Source: JANRIC01 sp033765345
Lineage (GTDB): Bacteria; Bacteroidota; Bacteroidia; Cytophagales; Microscillaceae
Direction of reading: 5' to 3'
DNA: 64,000 bases
Assembly: GCA_033765345.1 (NCBI GenBank)
Contig: JANRIC010000033.1
Location: 52,972 to 116,971 of the forward strand
The notes beneath the pieces were generated by a model that saw nothing but the letters and a program-made list of their open reading frames with translations, had not been told where the DNA came from and searched no databases. A program made the translations under genes and the position numbers. Position 1 is the first letter of the stretch. Each line of letters opens with the position of its first letter. This document shows positions 7,129-15,201 of this stretch, piece after piece.

Positions 7129-8019
7129 TTACTTCCTAAACCTCGCCGCTACCACTGCAGCCTTAGCCCCAGCCGAATAATCATAAAAACCAATGCCCGA
7201 CTTGATGCCCAGATGCCCAGCTTCTACCATATTGACCAAAAGCGGGCAAGGGGCGTATTTAGGCTGCCCAAAACCTTGGTGCAATACATACAAAATATTC
7301 AGGCAAATATCCAAACCCACAAAATCAGCCAATTGCAAAGGACCCATTGGATGCGCCATGCCCAATTTCATCACGGTATCTATTTCTTCTACACCGGCTA
7401 CGCCTTCAAAAAGTGTATAAAAAGCCTCATTCAGCATGGGCATCAGAATACGATTAGACACAAAACCCGGATAATCATTTACAACAGTGGGTATTTTGCC
7501 CAGTTGAGCGGATAGCACTATGATTTTTTGAGTGGTCTCCACAGAAGTAGAATACCCTGTGATGACCTCCACGAGCTTCATCACTGGTACAGGATTGAAG
7601 AAGTGCATCCCGATTATTTTATCAGGTCTTTGTGTGGTAGAAGCAATGCGCGTGATAGAAATAGAAGAAGTATTAGAAGCCAGAATCGCATCTTTGGGGC
7701 TGAACTGATCCAGATTTTTAAATATTTTGGATTTAATTTCAAAATTTTCACTGGCTGCCTCTATCACCAAATCAGCCTCTTTTACAGCTTCTTCCAGTTG
7801 GGTAAGGGTACTGATATTGGTCAGCGTCTGCGCTTTGGCGGCTTCATCCAAAATACCTTTATTGACCTGGCGATCCAGATTACTGCCGATAGTAGCCAAT
7901 GCTTTTTGTAGGGCTTCGTCCGAAATATCCATCATATTGACCTTAAAGCCATTTTGTGCAAACACGTGAGCAATGCCGTTGCCCATAGTTCCTGAACCGA
8001 TTACTGCAATATTTTTCAT
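7129..8019 (-). CDS. 3-hydroxybutyryl-CoA / 3-hydroxyacyl-CoA dehydrogenase
   Basis: 296 residues, the usual length for the short monofunctional enzyme (Hbd/PaaH/FadB-N type). The NAD-binding loop is GSGTMGNGIAHVFAQNG at residues 8-24. The catalytic region contains ASNTSSISI and the histidine of GMHFFNPVPVMKLVEVI, and the C-terminal dimerisation domain (HPMGPLQLADFVGLD, GFYDY) is intact. It oxidises (S)-3-hydroxyacyl-CoA to 3-ketoacyl-CoA with NAD+ in fatty-acid or phenylacetate-type beta-oxidation. No thiolase or hydratase gene is adjacent. It is the first gene of a minus-strand group with the two small downstream genes (7117-6540). Confidence 0.95.
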   Translation of the reverse strand: MKNIAVIGSGTMGNGIAHVFAQNGFKVNMMDISDEALQKALATIGSNLDRQVNKGILDEAAKAQTLTNISTLTQLEEAVKEADLVIEAASENFEIKSKIFKNLDQFSPKDAILASNTSSISITRIASTTQRPDKIIGMHFFNPVPVMKLVEVITGYSTSVETTQKIIVLSAQLGKIPTVVNDYPGFVSNRILMPMLNEAFYTLFEGVAGVEEIDTVMKLGMAHPMGPLQLADFVGLDICLNILYVLHQGFGQPKYAPCPLLVNMVEAGHLGIKSGIGFYDYSAGAKAAVVAARFRK

Positions 8020-8162
8020 AGTATTAAGTTTTATACCGTGATTTATTTGATTTTTAAAGTTGATTAACTTGATGATTTCAACATCAAAAACACTGTTTTT
8101 AACTATCCATCTGAGTAAATATTTGTACTAGCAATTATACAGATGAATTTTTAATTAACTCT

Positions 8163-8849
8163 TTATTCTGTTACAATCAATCCGTCTTTCATCACAAGAA
8201 CCCGATCAATCATAGGATGCTGCTCTACCTGTGGGTCATGGGTGGTGATCAAGATGGTTTTGCCCTGGCTTTTTAAATGGGCAAAAATATCCAGAATTTG
8301 TGCCGACCTTTCAGAATCCAAGTGTGCCGTGGGTTCATCTGCCAATAAAAGTGTAGGCTCATTGACCAAAGCTCTTGCAATAGCTACCCTTTGCATTTCC
8401 CCACCGGAAAGTGTATCAATCTTATAGTCCAGGCGATGCATAATGCTTACGCTTTCTGACACAGCATGCACCATTTTTTCCGTTTTTTGGCGCGAATACC
8501 CCAGAGGGATAAGCGGCAAGGCAATATTTACGTAAGTGCTAAAACCCGAAATCAGATTAAAATGCTGAAAAACCACCCCAATATGTTCTCTGCGAAAAGT
8601 CGTCAAAAATTTTTCAGACCAGCGCGACACCTGCTGACCCAGACAATGATACTCTCCTGAAGTCGGCTTGGCCAAGCAGGCAAGGAGTGTAAGCAAGGTC
8701 GTTTTGCCTGACCCTGACGCTCCTTTTAACACCGTGCAAGTATTTGGTATCACATTCAGGTCGACTCCTCTCACAGGACTTACTTCGTTGGGCTTCCCTT
8801 TGAAAAAAGTTTTGACCAATGTTTTGGTTTTGATCATGTATTCGGACAT
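8163..8849 (-). CDS. ABC transporter ATP-binding protein (LolD/MacB type)
   Basis: 228 residues: Walker A GASGSGKTTLL, Q-loop VFQHFNL, signature LSGGEMQR, Walker B TLLLADEPT with the catalytic Glu, D-loop AHLD and H-loop ITTHD. The compact size and the RGVDLNVIPN start fit the LolD/FtsE/MacB subfamily that powers lipoprotein release or mechanotransmission ABC systems. No FtsX-type permease is visible beside it; the next genes are the dehydrogenase (same strand, 143 bp away) and divergent nadC. The partner is therefore elsewhere or unknown. Confidence 0.88.
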   Translation of the reverse strand: MSEYMIKTKTLVKTFFKGKPNEVSPVRGVDLNVIPNTCTVLKGASGSGKTTLLTLLACLAKPTSGEYHCLGQQVSRWSEKFLTTFRREHIGVVFQHFNLISGFSTYVNIALPLIPLGYSRQKTEKMVHAVSESVSIMHRLDYKIDTLSGGEMQRVAIARALVNEPTLLLADEPTAHLDSERSAQILDIFAHLKSQGKTILITTHDPQVEQHPMIDRVLVMKDGLIVTE

Positions 8850-8930
8850 AATTGCAAAGATTATTTACAAAAGAAATCATCTTCTTGGGATTTTCCGGTA
8901 AATTGTCCCTAATTTATAAAGGTCTTTTCT

Positions 8931-8938
8931 TATTTTTG
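8931..8938 (+). promoter_or_regulatory. Bacteroidota -7 box (TATTTTTG) before nadC
   Basis: Perfect match to TAnnTTTG ending only 4 bp before the GTG start at 8943. The transcript would start at or next to the start codon, implying a nearly leaderless mRNA or a slightly later start. No good -33 TTG at the ideal spacing; a TTG lies at 8903-8905. Confidence 0.45.
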
Positions 8939-8942
8939 CTTC

Positions 8943-9806
8943 GTGAAAATACAATATCTAACCCCCGAAAATATCCATCACTTCATTGATCTGGCTTTAC
9001 AAGAAGATGTTGGTGATGGTGATCATTCTACCCTAGCTTCGGTTTCTGAAAATTCCGAGCGAAAAGCAAAACTACTGATCAAAGGCGAAGGAATTATCGC
9101 TGGTGTGGAAATGGCTCAATATATCTTTCAAAGAGTTGACCCAACGCTTAAAATTGAACGATTGCTCCAAGACGGAGATCGCGTAAAATACGGAGATATC
9201 GGTTTTTATGTATCTGGCAAAGCTCGGTCTATCCTCACTGCGGAGCGGCTGGTACTTAACTGTATGCAAAGAATGAGCGGAATTGCTACCCTGACCCACC
9301 AAGTAGTACAAAAGATCAAACATACCCGTGCTCAAATCCTGGATACACGCAAAACCACTCCCAACTTCCGCCTGCCCGAAAAATGGGCTGTACTCATTGG
9401 AGGAGGCAACAATCATCGTTATGGGCTTTTTGATATGATTATGCTCAAAGACAACCACATTGCCTATGCTGGAGGGATTGAAAAAGCTATCCAGGCAACC
9501 CATGTCTATTTAAAAACTATTCAAAAAGAATTACGCATAGAAATCGAGACCCAAAATCTGATGGAATTAGAGCAAGTATTAGCCCTAGGAGGAGTAGATG
9601 TAATCATGCTTGATAATATGAGTAACGAAGACATGAAAAAAGCTGTTGAACTCGTCGGCGGAAAATACCCTCTTGAAGCCTCCGGCGGAATTACCATAGA
9701 TAATATCCGTGAAGTCGCCGAAACAGGCGTAGATTATATCTCTATGGGGGCTTTGACCCATTCAGCCCCCAGTATGGACATCAGCCTCAAAGCTACCGAA
9801 GATTGA
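8943..9806 (+). CDS. nadC: Nicotinate-nucleotide pyrophosphorylase (carboxylating), quinolinate phosphoribosyltransferase
   Basis: 287 residues, normal length. Characteristic blocks are EDVGDGDHST near the N-terminus, LNCMQRMSGIATLT, the substrate-binding DTRKTTPNFRLPEKWAV, GGGNNHRYGLFDMIMLKDNHI and the C-terminal EASGGITIDNI and DYISMGALTHS. It converts quinolinate and PRPP to nicotinate mononucleotide, CO2 and PPi in de novo NAD synthesis. The start is GTG at 8943, as the next in-frame ATG would delete the conserved first helix. nadA and nadB are not in the window. It is transcribed divergently from the ABC ATPase. Confidence 0.95.
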   Translation: MKIQYLTPENIHHFIDLALQEDVGDGDHSTLASVSENSERKAKLLIKGEGIIAGVEMAQYIFQRVDPTLKIERLLQDGDRVKYGDIGFYVSGKARSILTAERLVLNCMQRMSGIATLTHQVVQKIKHTRAQILDTRKTTPNFRLPEKWAVLIGGGNNHRYGLFDMIMLKDNHIAYAGGIEKAIQATHVYLKTIQKELRIEIETQNLMELEQVLALGGVDVIMLDNMSNEDMKKAVELVGGKYPLEASGGITIDNIREVAETGVDYISMGALTHSAPSMDISLKATED

Positions 9807-9951
9807 AGATTTGCAAACCAGGGTGGTTTTAGCAAGACATAATCGTTAAACTTGATGTCAAATAGCCCAATTCAGGGCAATAAGTCATTAAAATCAAATA
9901 ATTCACTGTATAAATTCTTTTATAAATCCTAGTTTAGACTTTACAATTAAT

Positions 9952-9959
9952 TACCTTTG
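9952..9959 (+). promoter_or_regulatory. Bacteroidota -7 box (TACCTTTG) before the YcxB-like gene
   Basis: Perfect TAnnTTTG, 8 bp before ATG 9968. A TTTAG sequence at 9933-9937 lies near the expected -33 position. Predicts a very short leader. Confidence 0.5.
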
Positions 9960-9967
9960 TTGCTTAT

Positions 9968-10456
9968 ATGATCATAAAGACTAAAAAATACCAACTCGAC
10001 AACAAAACCTATCGCAAAATAGCCCTGGTCAATGTTTTTAAAAAACAATGGTGGCTTCCCACAAGTATTTTCTTGGGGATTATTGTTTTAAACCTCTTAC
10101 TCAACCTAGTATACTACAATACTTGGATTTTTTATTTTGCGCCCATCTCATTGTTGCTTTATTATTTATTTTGGCTGATTCAATTTATGGGTGCTCCACA
10201 TCTGGAACAGATGAAGCCTATGTTTCAAAAGCTAAGTTATGAGATCAGTGCCAAAGAAATTTTGATGAAAATCAATACCAAACAAGGTATGCAAATGAAG
10301 TGGGAAATGGTCAAAGAGGTGGAGATGCGAAAGGATGCATTTATTTTATATTTTACCAAAGCGCAGTTTATTCATTTACCTTTCCGAATCTTTACTTCGG
10401 AGAATGACATCAAACGTACCGAACTCATTCTCAAAAGAAAAGGGCTTCTCAAATAA
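9968..10456 (+). CDS. YcxB-like membrane protein
   Basis: 162 residues with two adjacent transmembrane helices (about residues 34-78: STSIFLGIIVLNLLLNLVYY and FYFAPISLLLYYLFWLIQF). A soluble C-terminal domain follows, with the pattern YEISAKEILMKINTKQGMQMKWEMVKEVE and FILYFTKAQFIHLPFRIF, typical of the YcxB-like/PH-like family. Function of the family is unknown. It is a single-gene unit with its own promoter box upstream and a terminator overlapping its last codons. Confidence 0.65.
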   Translation: MIIKTKKYQLDNKTYRKIALVNVFKKQWWLPTSIFLGIIVLNLLLNLVYYNTWIFYFAPISLLLYYLFWLIQFMGAPHLEQMKPMFQKLSYEISAKEILMKINTKQGMQMKWEMVKEVEMRKDAFILYFTKAQFIHLPFRIFTSENDIKRTELILKRKGLLK

Positions 10457-10468
10457 GCCCTTTTTTTA
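10439..10468 (+). terminator. Rho-independent terminator
   Basis: AAAGGGCTT, loop CTCAAAT, AAGCCCTTT followed by a T run; the 5' arm lies inside the last codons of the YcxB-like gene, so the stop codon sits in the loop/stem. Confidence 0.8.
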
Positions 10469-10511
10469 GTTTTGTGTTATATTCAACTTTGAGCAGTTTT
10501 TAAATCTGCTA

Positions 10512-11627
10512 TTATTTCCCGTCATATACTTTGACCATAAACACAAACTTTTTTAGTAGTTTAATTTGTTCAGGTCTGCTAAGGTATTGAATTTTATTTT
10601 GATTAGAAAGAATAATAGGGTCGGTATTCTGAGTATTTGCCAGATTATCTACCAAGGTTTTTAGATAATGTGTTTTTACGGCAAAAGTAGCCCCATCTTT
10701 ACTGGTATCTTTACCAGCAACAATTCCTACCAGATATCCTCGCTCATCCATGAGCGGTCCGCCACTATTGCCAGGATTTACTGGAATGGAGATTTGATAA
10801 AGCGTTGTATCCATTAGGCTACCTCTGTAGCCTGATTTTGCACTGATAGAACCCTCTCCATACACCATATCCATTCTTGGATAGGCTAGGGTGTAAACTT
10901 GCTCTCCAAGCTCTGCCTCACCTTGGCGCAAGGTATAAGGCAATTCGGCAAACCCAATAAAACTGGTATCTGTAATTTTGAGAATAGACAAATCTTTGAG
11001 CACATCATTGTAAACTACCTCTACTTTGAGGCGCATCGGTGCTTCAGGGTATCCTTCAATATAAATAGAATCCGCCTTTTTGACCACGTGATAATTAGTA
11101 ACCAAATAACCGTTGGAAGAAATGACAAAAGCCGTGGCACCGTATTGTTTGACGGGTTTTACCTCTGTCTTTTTCTGGTTTTGTTGTACTAGAGAGTTTT
11201 GTGCTTTTTTGACCTCAATCAGGTCTTTTTTCAGCTCCAGATAATAATTGCTTTGTTGCTCTTCTAGAGATCGTACATTACCCAATGTGAAAATCGCCGT
11301 GATAGCAGCAATCAAAGCTACTGTAGCGGCTACTGCAAAAGCAGGTAATATTCTAATCAGCAAAGATTTGGATTTATTGTAAGAAGGTTTTAAGACGGTA
11401 AGATTTTGCTCCTGATCCATCTCTTCGTGGAACAGCGCAAAAGAATCCTTTAGACTTTGCCTCTGATGATACCCAGCAAAATCAGTCAATAACTGACGGT
11501 ATTCCTCTACTTCATTACGCAGGTCAGCATTCAATTGCAGCTGAATTTCAAAATCAAATAGTACCTGCCCGGAGAGTTCTCCCTGAATGTATTGTTCTAT
11601 AAGCGATATTTTATCTTCAGAGTCCAT
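10512..11627 (-). CDS. Membrane-anchored trypsin-like (HtrA-type) protease with anti-sigma-like N-terminus
   Basis: 371 residues. Residues 1-90 form a cytoplasmic helical region resembling the N-terminus of Bacteroidota anti-sigma factors (ISLIEQYIQGELSGQ, DLRNEVEEYRQLL). A single transmembrane helix follows at about 92-115 (LPAFAVAATVALIAAITAIF), then a short coiled coil and a trypsin-like protease domain with triad H180 (VTNYHVV), D212 (LKDLSIL) and S288 (NPGNSGGPL). There is no PDZ domain. The gene follows an ECF sigma factor gene by 48 bp on the same strand, the usual place of the anti-sigma factor. I infer that the N-terminus binds the sigma factor while the protease domain works in the periplasm. 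Confidence 0.8.
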   Translation of the reverse strand: MDSEDKISLIEQYIQGELSGQVLFDFEIQLQLNADLRNEVEEYRQLLTDFAGYHQRQSLKDSFALFHEEMDQEQNLTVLKPSYNKSKSLLIRILPAFAVAATVALIAAITAIFTLGNVRSLEEQQSNYYLELKKDLIEVKKAQNSLVQQNQKKTEVKPVKQYGATAFVISSNGYLVTNYHVVKKADSIYIEGYPEAPMRLKVEVVYNDVLKDLSILKITDTSFIGFAELPYTLRQGEAELGEQVYTLAYPRMDMVYGEGSISAKSGYRGSLMDTTLYQISIPVNPGNSGGPLMDERGYLVGIVAGKDTSKDGATFAVKTHYLKTLVDNLANTQNTDPIILSNQNKIQYLSRPEQIKLLKKFVFMVKVYDGK

Positions 11628-11675
11628 GACTTTCTAGTAAATCGGTTTATGTGCTAAGTATAACTAGCGATTAAT

Positions 11676-12251
11676 TTAAGAATTTGTTTCTTTATAATGT
11701 TGAAAAAACAGTTTTTTGAGCCTTTGTAAGCATTTATACTTTTGATTTTTGGCATTCTCCGGATTGGTATATCCCATTTCCTGAGCGATTTCCTGCATAG
11801 ATTTTTTTTCTATGTAAAAATCTTTAAGCACCGTCTTACAGGGGTCTCCCAGCTTTTCCAAAGCTTGCCTCATGATCTCAAACTTATGATCGTGTTCTTC
11901 CAGGCTTATCTCAAATCTATCCAGGGGAAGAAAAGCTTCAAAATCATCTATTTGACTGACATATTTGTTCTTTTCGGCAAGCCGCTTTAACCAAAGCCGT
12001 CTACTTATTGAGTATAGAAATGTTTTGATTTGGCAATTGAGCCGAAAATCTTTATCCTGGAGCTTCTCATAAAAAACGATCATGGCATCCTGATAAATAT
12101 CTTTTGCTTCTTGCTCGCTGCCATTGTTACTCAGGATAAAATGCATAATACTTGGGAAATTTGCCTTATAAACCTTTTTTAAGGATTCATTGTCGCCGTT
12201 TTGTATTCCAAGAATTAGTGCTTTTTCCGAATTATCCTCTTTTTGACTCAT
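11676..12251 (-). CDS. ECF-type RNA polymerase sigma factor
   Basis: 191 residues with region 2 (NFPSIMHFILSNNGSEQEAKDIYQDAMIVFYEKL, the -10 melting/core-binding helix) and region 4 (EKLGDPCKTVLKDFYIEKKSMQEIAQEMGYTNPENAKNQKYKCLQRLKKLF, a helix-turn-helix). Region 3 is absent, as in ECF factors. It heads a two-gene minus-strand operon with the membrane protease at 10512-11627, which occupies the anti-sigma slot. A consensus housekeeping promoter (TTTG-N21-TATCTTTG) lies upstream on the minus strand. Likely controls an envelope-stress or similar regulon; the targets are not visible. Confidence 0.93.
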   Translation of the reverse strand: MSQKEDNSEKALILGIQNGDNESLKKVYKANFPSIMHFILSNNGSEQEAKDIYQDAMIVFYEKLQDKDFRLNCQIKTFLYSISRRLWLKRLAEKNKYVSQIDDFEAFLPLDRFEISLEEHDHKFEIMRQALEKLGDPCKTVLKDFYIEKKSMQEIAQEMGYTNPENAKNQKYKCLQRLKKLFFQHYKETNS

Positions 12252-12276
12252 TCAAGTTGAGTTATTGTTTGGGCAT

Positions 12277-12309
12277 CAAAGATAATGAATCTACAAATTT
12301 TAACACAAA
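12277..12309 (-). promoter_or_regulatory. Housekeeping-type promoter of the sigma-factor operon
   Basis: On the minus strand TTTG (complement of CAAA at 12306-12309) is followed after 21 nt by TATCTTTG (complement of CAAAGATA at 12277-12284). Both match the Bacteroidota -33/-7 consensus and lie about 26 bp before the sigma start codon. Confidence 0.6.
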
Positions 12310-12375
12310 ATTAGATATTATCTTCTAAGAGTGATAATTCGGCTTTTTTTATTTTAATATAGAAAAAATAAAAAA

Positions 12376-12409
12376 GTAACCCAAAAAAAAATTTTTCCTT
12401 TTGGGTTAC
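12376..12409 (+). promoter_or_regulatory. Strong hairpin in the leader of the first small lipoprotein gene
   Basis: An 11-bp inverted repeat, GTAACCCAAAA / TTTTGGGTTAC, separated by 12 A/T-rich nt. It lies 56 bp before the ATG at 12466. Its right arm GGGTTAC recurs at the matching distance before the second lipoprotein gene (about 12777-12783), so the arm belongs to the duplicated unit. Could be a terminator of an upstream transcript or a leader element. Confidence 0.45.
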
Positions 12410-12465
12410 GTTTCTGCCAAGCCTGTATTAAAAAATATCATTTTAAATCAAACAACTGTAAACAA

Positions 12466-12672
12466 ATGAAAAAATTATTTTTATTATTCGCTCTTTTTGG
12501 TGCTTTGACTTTTACAACTGCTTGTGGCGGTGGAGGTACTACTGGTGGTGCAGATACTACTGCTGCTGATACTACTGAACCAGAGCCAGAGCCGGAACCA
12601 GAGCCAGAACCGGAAGTAACTGACACAACTGCTACCGACAGCACTGCTACTGATACTACCTCAGCTGAGTAA
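12466..12672 (+). CDS. Small lipoprotein with acidic/Pro-Glu repeat (copy 1 of a tandem pair)
   Basis: 68 residues. A classic lipoprotein signal peptide, MKKLFLLFALFGALTFTTAC, has the lipobox cysteine at residue 20. The mature part is only low-complexity sequence: Gly/Thr, then repeated Pro-Glu, then Thr/Asp-rich DTTATDSTATDTTSAE. It has no folded domain. It is followed by a terminator (12697-12737) and a paralogue at 12840. Likely an abundant surface or periplasm-facing lipid-anchored, intrinsically disordered protein; I do not recognise a named family. Confidence 0.75.
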   Translation: MKKLFLLFALFGALTFTTACGGGGTTGGADTTAADTTEPEPEPEPEPEPEVTDTTATDSTATDTTSAE

Positions 12673-12696
12673 GGAGTTATTCCGAATTTTTAAAAG

Positions 12697-12737
12697 CCAC
12701 AAAATCTCTTTGAATGAAAAGAGTTTTGTGGTTTTTT
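12697..12737 (+). terminator. Rho-independent terminator between the two lipoprotein genes
   Basis: CCACAAAATCTCTTT pairs with AAAGAGTTTTGTGG around a short loop and is followed by TTTTTT. A stem of about 14 bp. Confidence 0.8.
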
Positions 12738-12839
12738 CTTAAACAGCCATCCTCTAACAAAAAAAATATTTACTTGGGTTACCTTTCAAATTATTGGGTA
12801 TTAAAGGCAGTAATTTTAAAACAAAAAACTACTTTAAAA

Positions 12840-13052
12840 ATGAAAAAATTATTTTTATTATTCGCTCTTTTTGGTGCTTTGACTTTTACAACTGCTTGTG
12901 GTGGTGGCGAAACTGCTACTGAAGAAACAGAAGATACTACTGCTACTGAAGAAGAAGCTCCTGCTGAAGAAGAAACTACTACTGAAGAAGAAATGCCTGC
13001 TGACACTACTGCTGCTGACAGCACTGCTGCTGACACTACTTCAGCTGAATAA
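12840..13052 (+). CDS. Small lipoprotein with Glu/Thr-rich repeat (copy 2 of a tandem pair)
   Basis: 70 residues starting at ATG 12840; an upstream in-frame extension to 12714 crosses the terminator and is rejected. The first 22 codons, covering the signal peptide and lipobox to Cys20-Gly-Gly, are essentially identical to copy 1 at the nucleotide level. The mature part has diverged to Glu-rich tracts (EEEAPAEEETTTEEEMPADT) before returning to the shared DTTSAE end. The leader also shares a GGGTTAC motif with copy 1. A terminator follows at 13129-13155. No known domain; probably an acidic disordered surface lipoprotein. Confidence 0.75.
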   Translation: MKKLFLLFALFGALTFTTACGGGETATEETEDTTATEEEAPAEEETTTEEEMPADTTAADSTAADTTSAE

Positions 13053-13128
13053 GACATTCCTTATGGATCAAGATTATTACAAGAATTTTATTTTAATCTA
13101 AATCCACAATCTAAAAGCCACAAAAAGG

Positions 13129-13155
13129 CCTGTTCGTAAAGAACAGGTTTTTTTT
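13129..13155 (+). terminator. Rho-independent terminator after lipoprotein copy 2
   Basis: CCTGTTC at 13129-13135, loop GTAAA, GAACAGG at 13141-13147, then eight T. A textbook terminator. Confidence 0.9.
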
Positions 13156-13306
13156 GTTTTTTAAAGCGGTAAAATCAACACCATCTGCCCTCAATCGTTT
13201 TAATCTTCGTACAATTTTTGTATTTTGGCCATTGTAACACAAACCAAATCGCCTATTGAGCAAAAATTACCTTCTTTATTTTCTATTGAATTAAAATCCA
13301 AATTGT

Positions 13307-14224
13307 ATGTCGATCCCTGTAAAATATCTCCTAGGTATACTATTGCTTATCGCAATCCTAAATCCTGGATTAGCCCAGAAAAAAGACAAAAAAGATAAAG
13401 AAGAAAACGATGAGCTACTTACCATCGATGAGCAGATTCTAGAACGGGATAGCCTCCCTAACCTTGAACTAGAGCTCAGTGAAGAAGAACTCAATCTGGC
13501 AAAACAAGAAGAAAACCAACGCAAACAGAAAAAAAGTAAGAAAAAAAAATCCATCTACTTCGGTATCAAAACCTCCGGCGGATTCTCCAAAAGAGTCACT
13601 AACTCTTATACTGACCTGGAAATATTCCGCTACATCGCAAGCGAAAACCTGATCAAAGACCCCTACCAAAAAGAAATTCATTACCTGGATACCAAAACTA
13701 AAAGAATCAAAACCCTGAATTATCACGATTTTGTAGCCCGACAGAAAAAAGGGCAAAATCTACTACTCCTGCACGGGCAATATATCCGCTACCGAGATAA
13801 AAACATTCGAGAGGAGGGCTTTTTTTATAAAGGCAACAAACACGGCAAATGGCAAGAATTTGATAAAAATGGCATCCTGCTTGAGAAAATTAAGTATAAC
13901 CTCGGCTATCCGGTAGAATCTAAAATTACCTACTATGACACCCGCAAAACAAAGGTAAAAGAAGTAATTCCAGTTATGCACGGTCGCATTCAGGGTACGT
14001 ACTATAAATTCTATGAAAATGGAGTCACCGAATCCTCCGGCAAATATGAAAATAATCAACCCATCGGGCTTTGGGAATATTGGTTTGATACACGCCAACG
14101 TTTTCAACACATGATGTATCCTACCAAATGGTGGGACGATACCAAGCCGGTCAAGCTTCGGGAATGGGACCAAAAAGGGAATATGACCTACGACATTGAT
14201 CGGGGCGGCGAAATAAAACGCTAA
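13307..14224 (+). CDS. Secreted MORN/YwqK-type repeat protein
   Basis: 305 residues with an N-terminal signal peptide (VKYLLGILLLIAILNPGLAQ). A very Lys/Glu-rich segment (residues about 24-80, ending KKSKKKKS) follows, then repeated MORN-variant blocks in the C-terminal half: HGQYIRYRDKNIREEGFFYKGNKHGKWQEFD, GRIQGTYYKFYENGVTESSGKYENNQPIGLWEYW. Such repeats (antitoxin YwqK/MORN family) form beta-hairpin arrays. The stop overlaps the start of the next gene by one base (TAATG), so the two are translationally coupled. Likely periplasmic or outer-membrane; role unknown. Confidence 0.75.
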   Translation: MSIPVKYLLGILLLIAILNPGLAQKKDKKDKEENDELLTIDEQILERDSLPNLELELSEEELNLAKQEENQRKQKKSKKKKSIYFGIKTSGGFSKRVTNSYTDLEIFRYIASENLIKDPYQKEIHYLDTKTKRIKTLNYHDFVARQKKGQNLLLLHGQYIRYRDKNIREEGFFYKGNKHGKWQEFDKNGILLEKIKYNLGYPVESKITYYDTRKTKVKEVIPVMHGRIQGTYYKFYENGVTESSGKYENNQPIGLWEYWFDTRQRFQHMMYPTKWWDDTKPVKLREWDQKGNMTYDIDRGGEIKR

Positions 14225-15114
14225 TGAATATTCAAAAAAAAATAATTACGCTTCTATCTATAAGCCTGTTCATAAGCTTCTTGCCTCTGAAGGCGCAAGA
14301 GGAATTCGCACAAGCGGATACAATTAAAATCCGATTTAAAGAATATACCATCAAAAAATATTATCACGCAGCACAGGGAGTCCATCTGGCAGAAGTATTT
14401 CAAAACGATCAGCGGGTTTATTCGCTGATTGCTCAAAAAGCCAGCCATATCCAGTTTGTGGCTATCAACGATAAATACACGTATGACATCAACCGAGATA
14501 GCGTACACAACTTCATTTTTCAGGAATATATCCCTGGTGAAAAAGATACTTTTGTCTGGCATATTTTACATCTGGGTAAGTTTGAGTTCAAACTCCTGGA
14601 TAAAATACAGGCTGCCTATACCACCCCTTGGCTCAGTGATTTTGGCAATGACGGCACGTATGAAATCATTCTGACAGACTATACCTTTATCAATTGGAAC
14701 GCTTCTTACCTGGATTCTCCTTTTGAAAAAATTATTCTTCGATTTCAGGATGATCATTATCAAATTGATACATCACTGATGCGTAAATCTGAATTCAGCT
14801 ATCCTGAAAGTCTGGCTGCAGAAATCCGCGAAGGAATGCGGGTTTTTTATGAAGAAAGCATCAGCACTTACCCCTACAAAGTAGAAACGCTGGGGGGCAA
14901 GCCTGAGCAACGCTGGGGCTTTATCTCCCCTAAACTATGGGGTACTATGCTCAGTCTGATATACCAGGGCAAAGGCGAAAGTGCCTGGGAGTTCCTAAAT
15001 CAGGCCTGGTATGAAAAAATAGACGGCAAAGGTATGTTTGTGTATGATTTCAAAAACCAACTCTCCAAAAGCCCTTATTGGGAAATCATCAGTCAAATGA
15101 ACAGTTGGCCTTAG
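14224..15114 (+). CDS. Secreted hypothetical protein, coupled to the MORN-type gene
   Basis: 296 residues with a signal peptide (IITLLSISLFISFLPLKAQ). I recognise no catalytic motif. The sequence is rich in aromatic beta strands (FKEYTIKKYYHAAQ, KYTYDINRDSVHNFIFQEYIPG) and contains GNDGTYEIILTDY, reminiscent of a VCBS/FG-GAP-like turn. ATG 14224 overlaps the TAA of the preceding gene by one base. The pair probably acts together at the cell envelope. Confidence 0.65.
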   Translation: MNIQKKIITLLSISLFISFLPLKAQEEFAQADTIKIRFKEYTIKKYYHAAQGVHLAEVFQNDQRVYSLIAQKASHIQFVAINDKYTYDINRDSVHNFIFQEYIPGEKDTFVWHILHLGKFEFKLLDKIQAAYTTPWLSDFGNDGTYEIILTDYTFINWNASYLDSPFEKIILRFQDDHYQIDTSLMRKSEFSYPESLAAEIREGMRVFYEESISTYPYKVETLGGKPEQRWGFISPKLWGTMLSLIYQGKGESAWEFLNQAWYEKIDGKGMFVYDFKNQLSKSPYWEIISQMNSWP

Positions 15115-15201
15115 AAATCAGCCGGATTCTTTGGATATTTGCGAGAGACAGGAATTTTATGCTCAATGCTATGATGGATCAAGCCTAGCGCACCTAATCA
15201 C

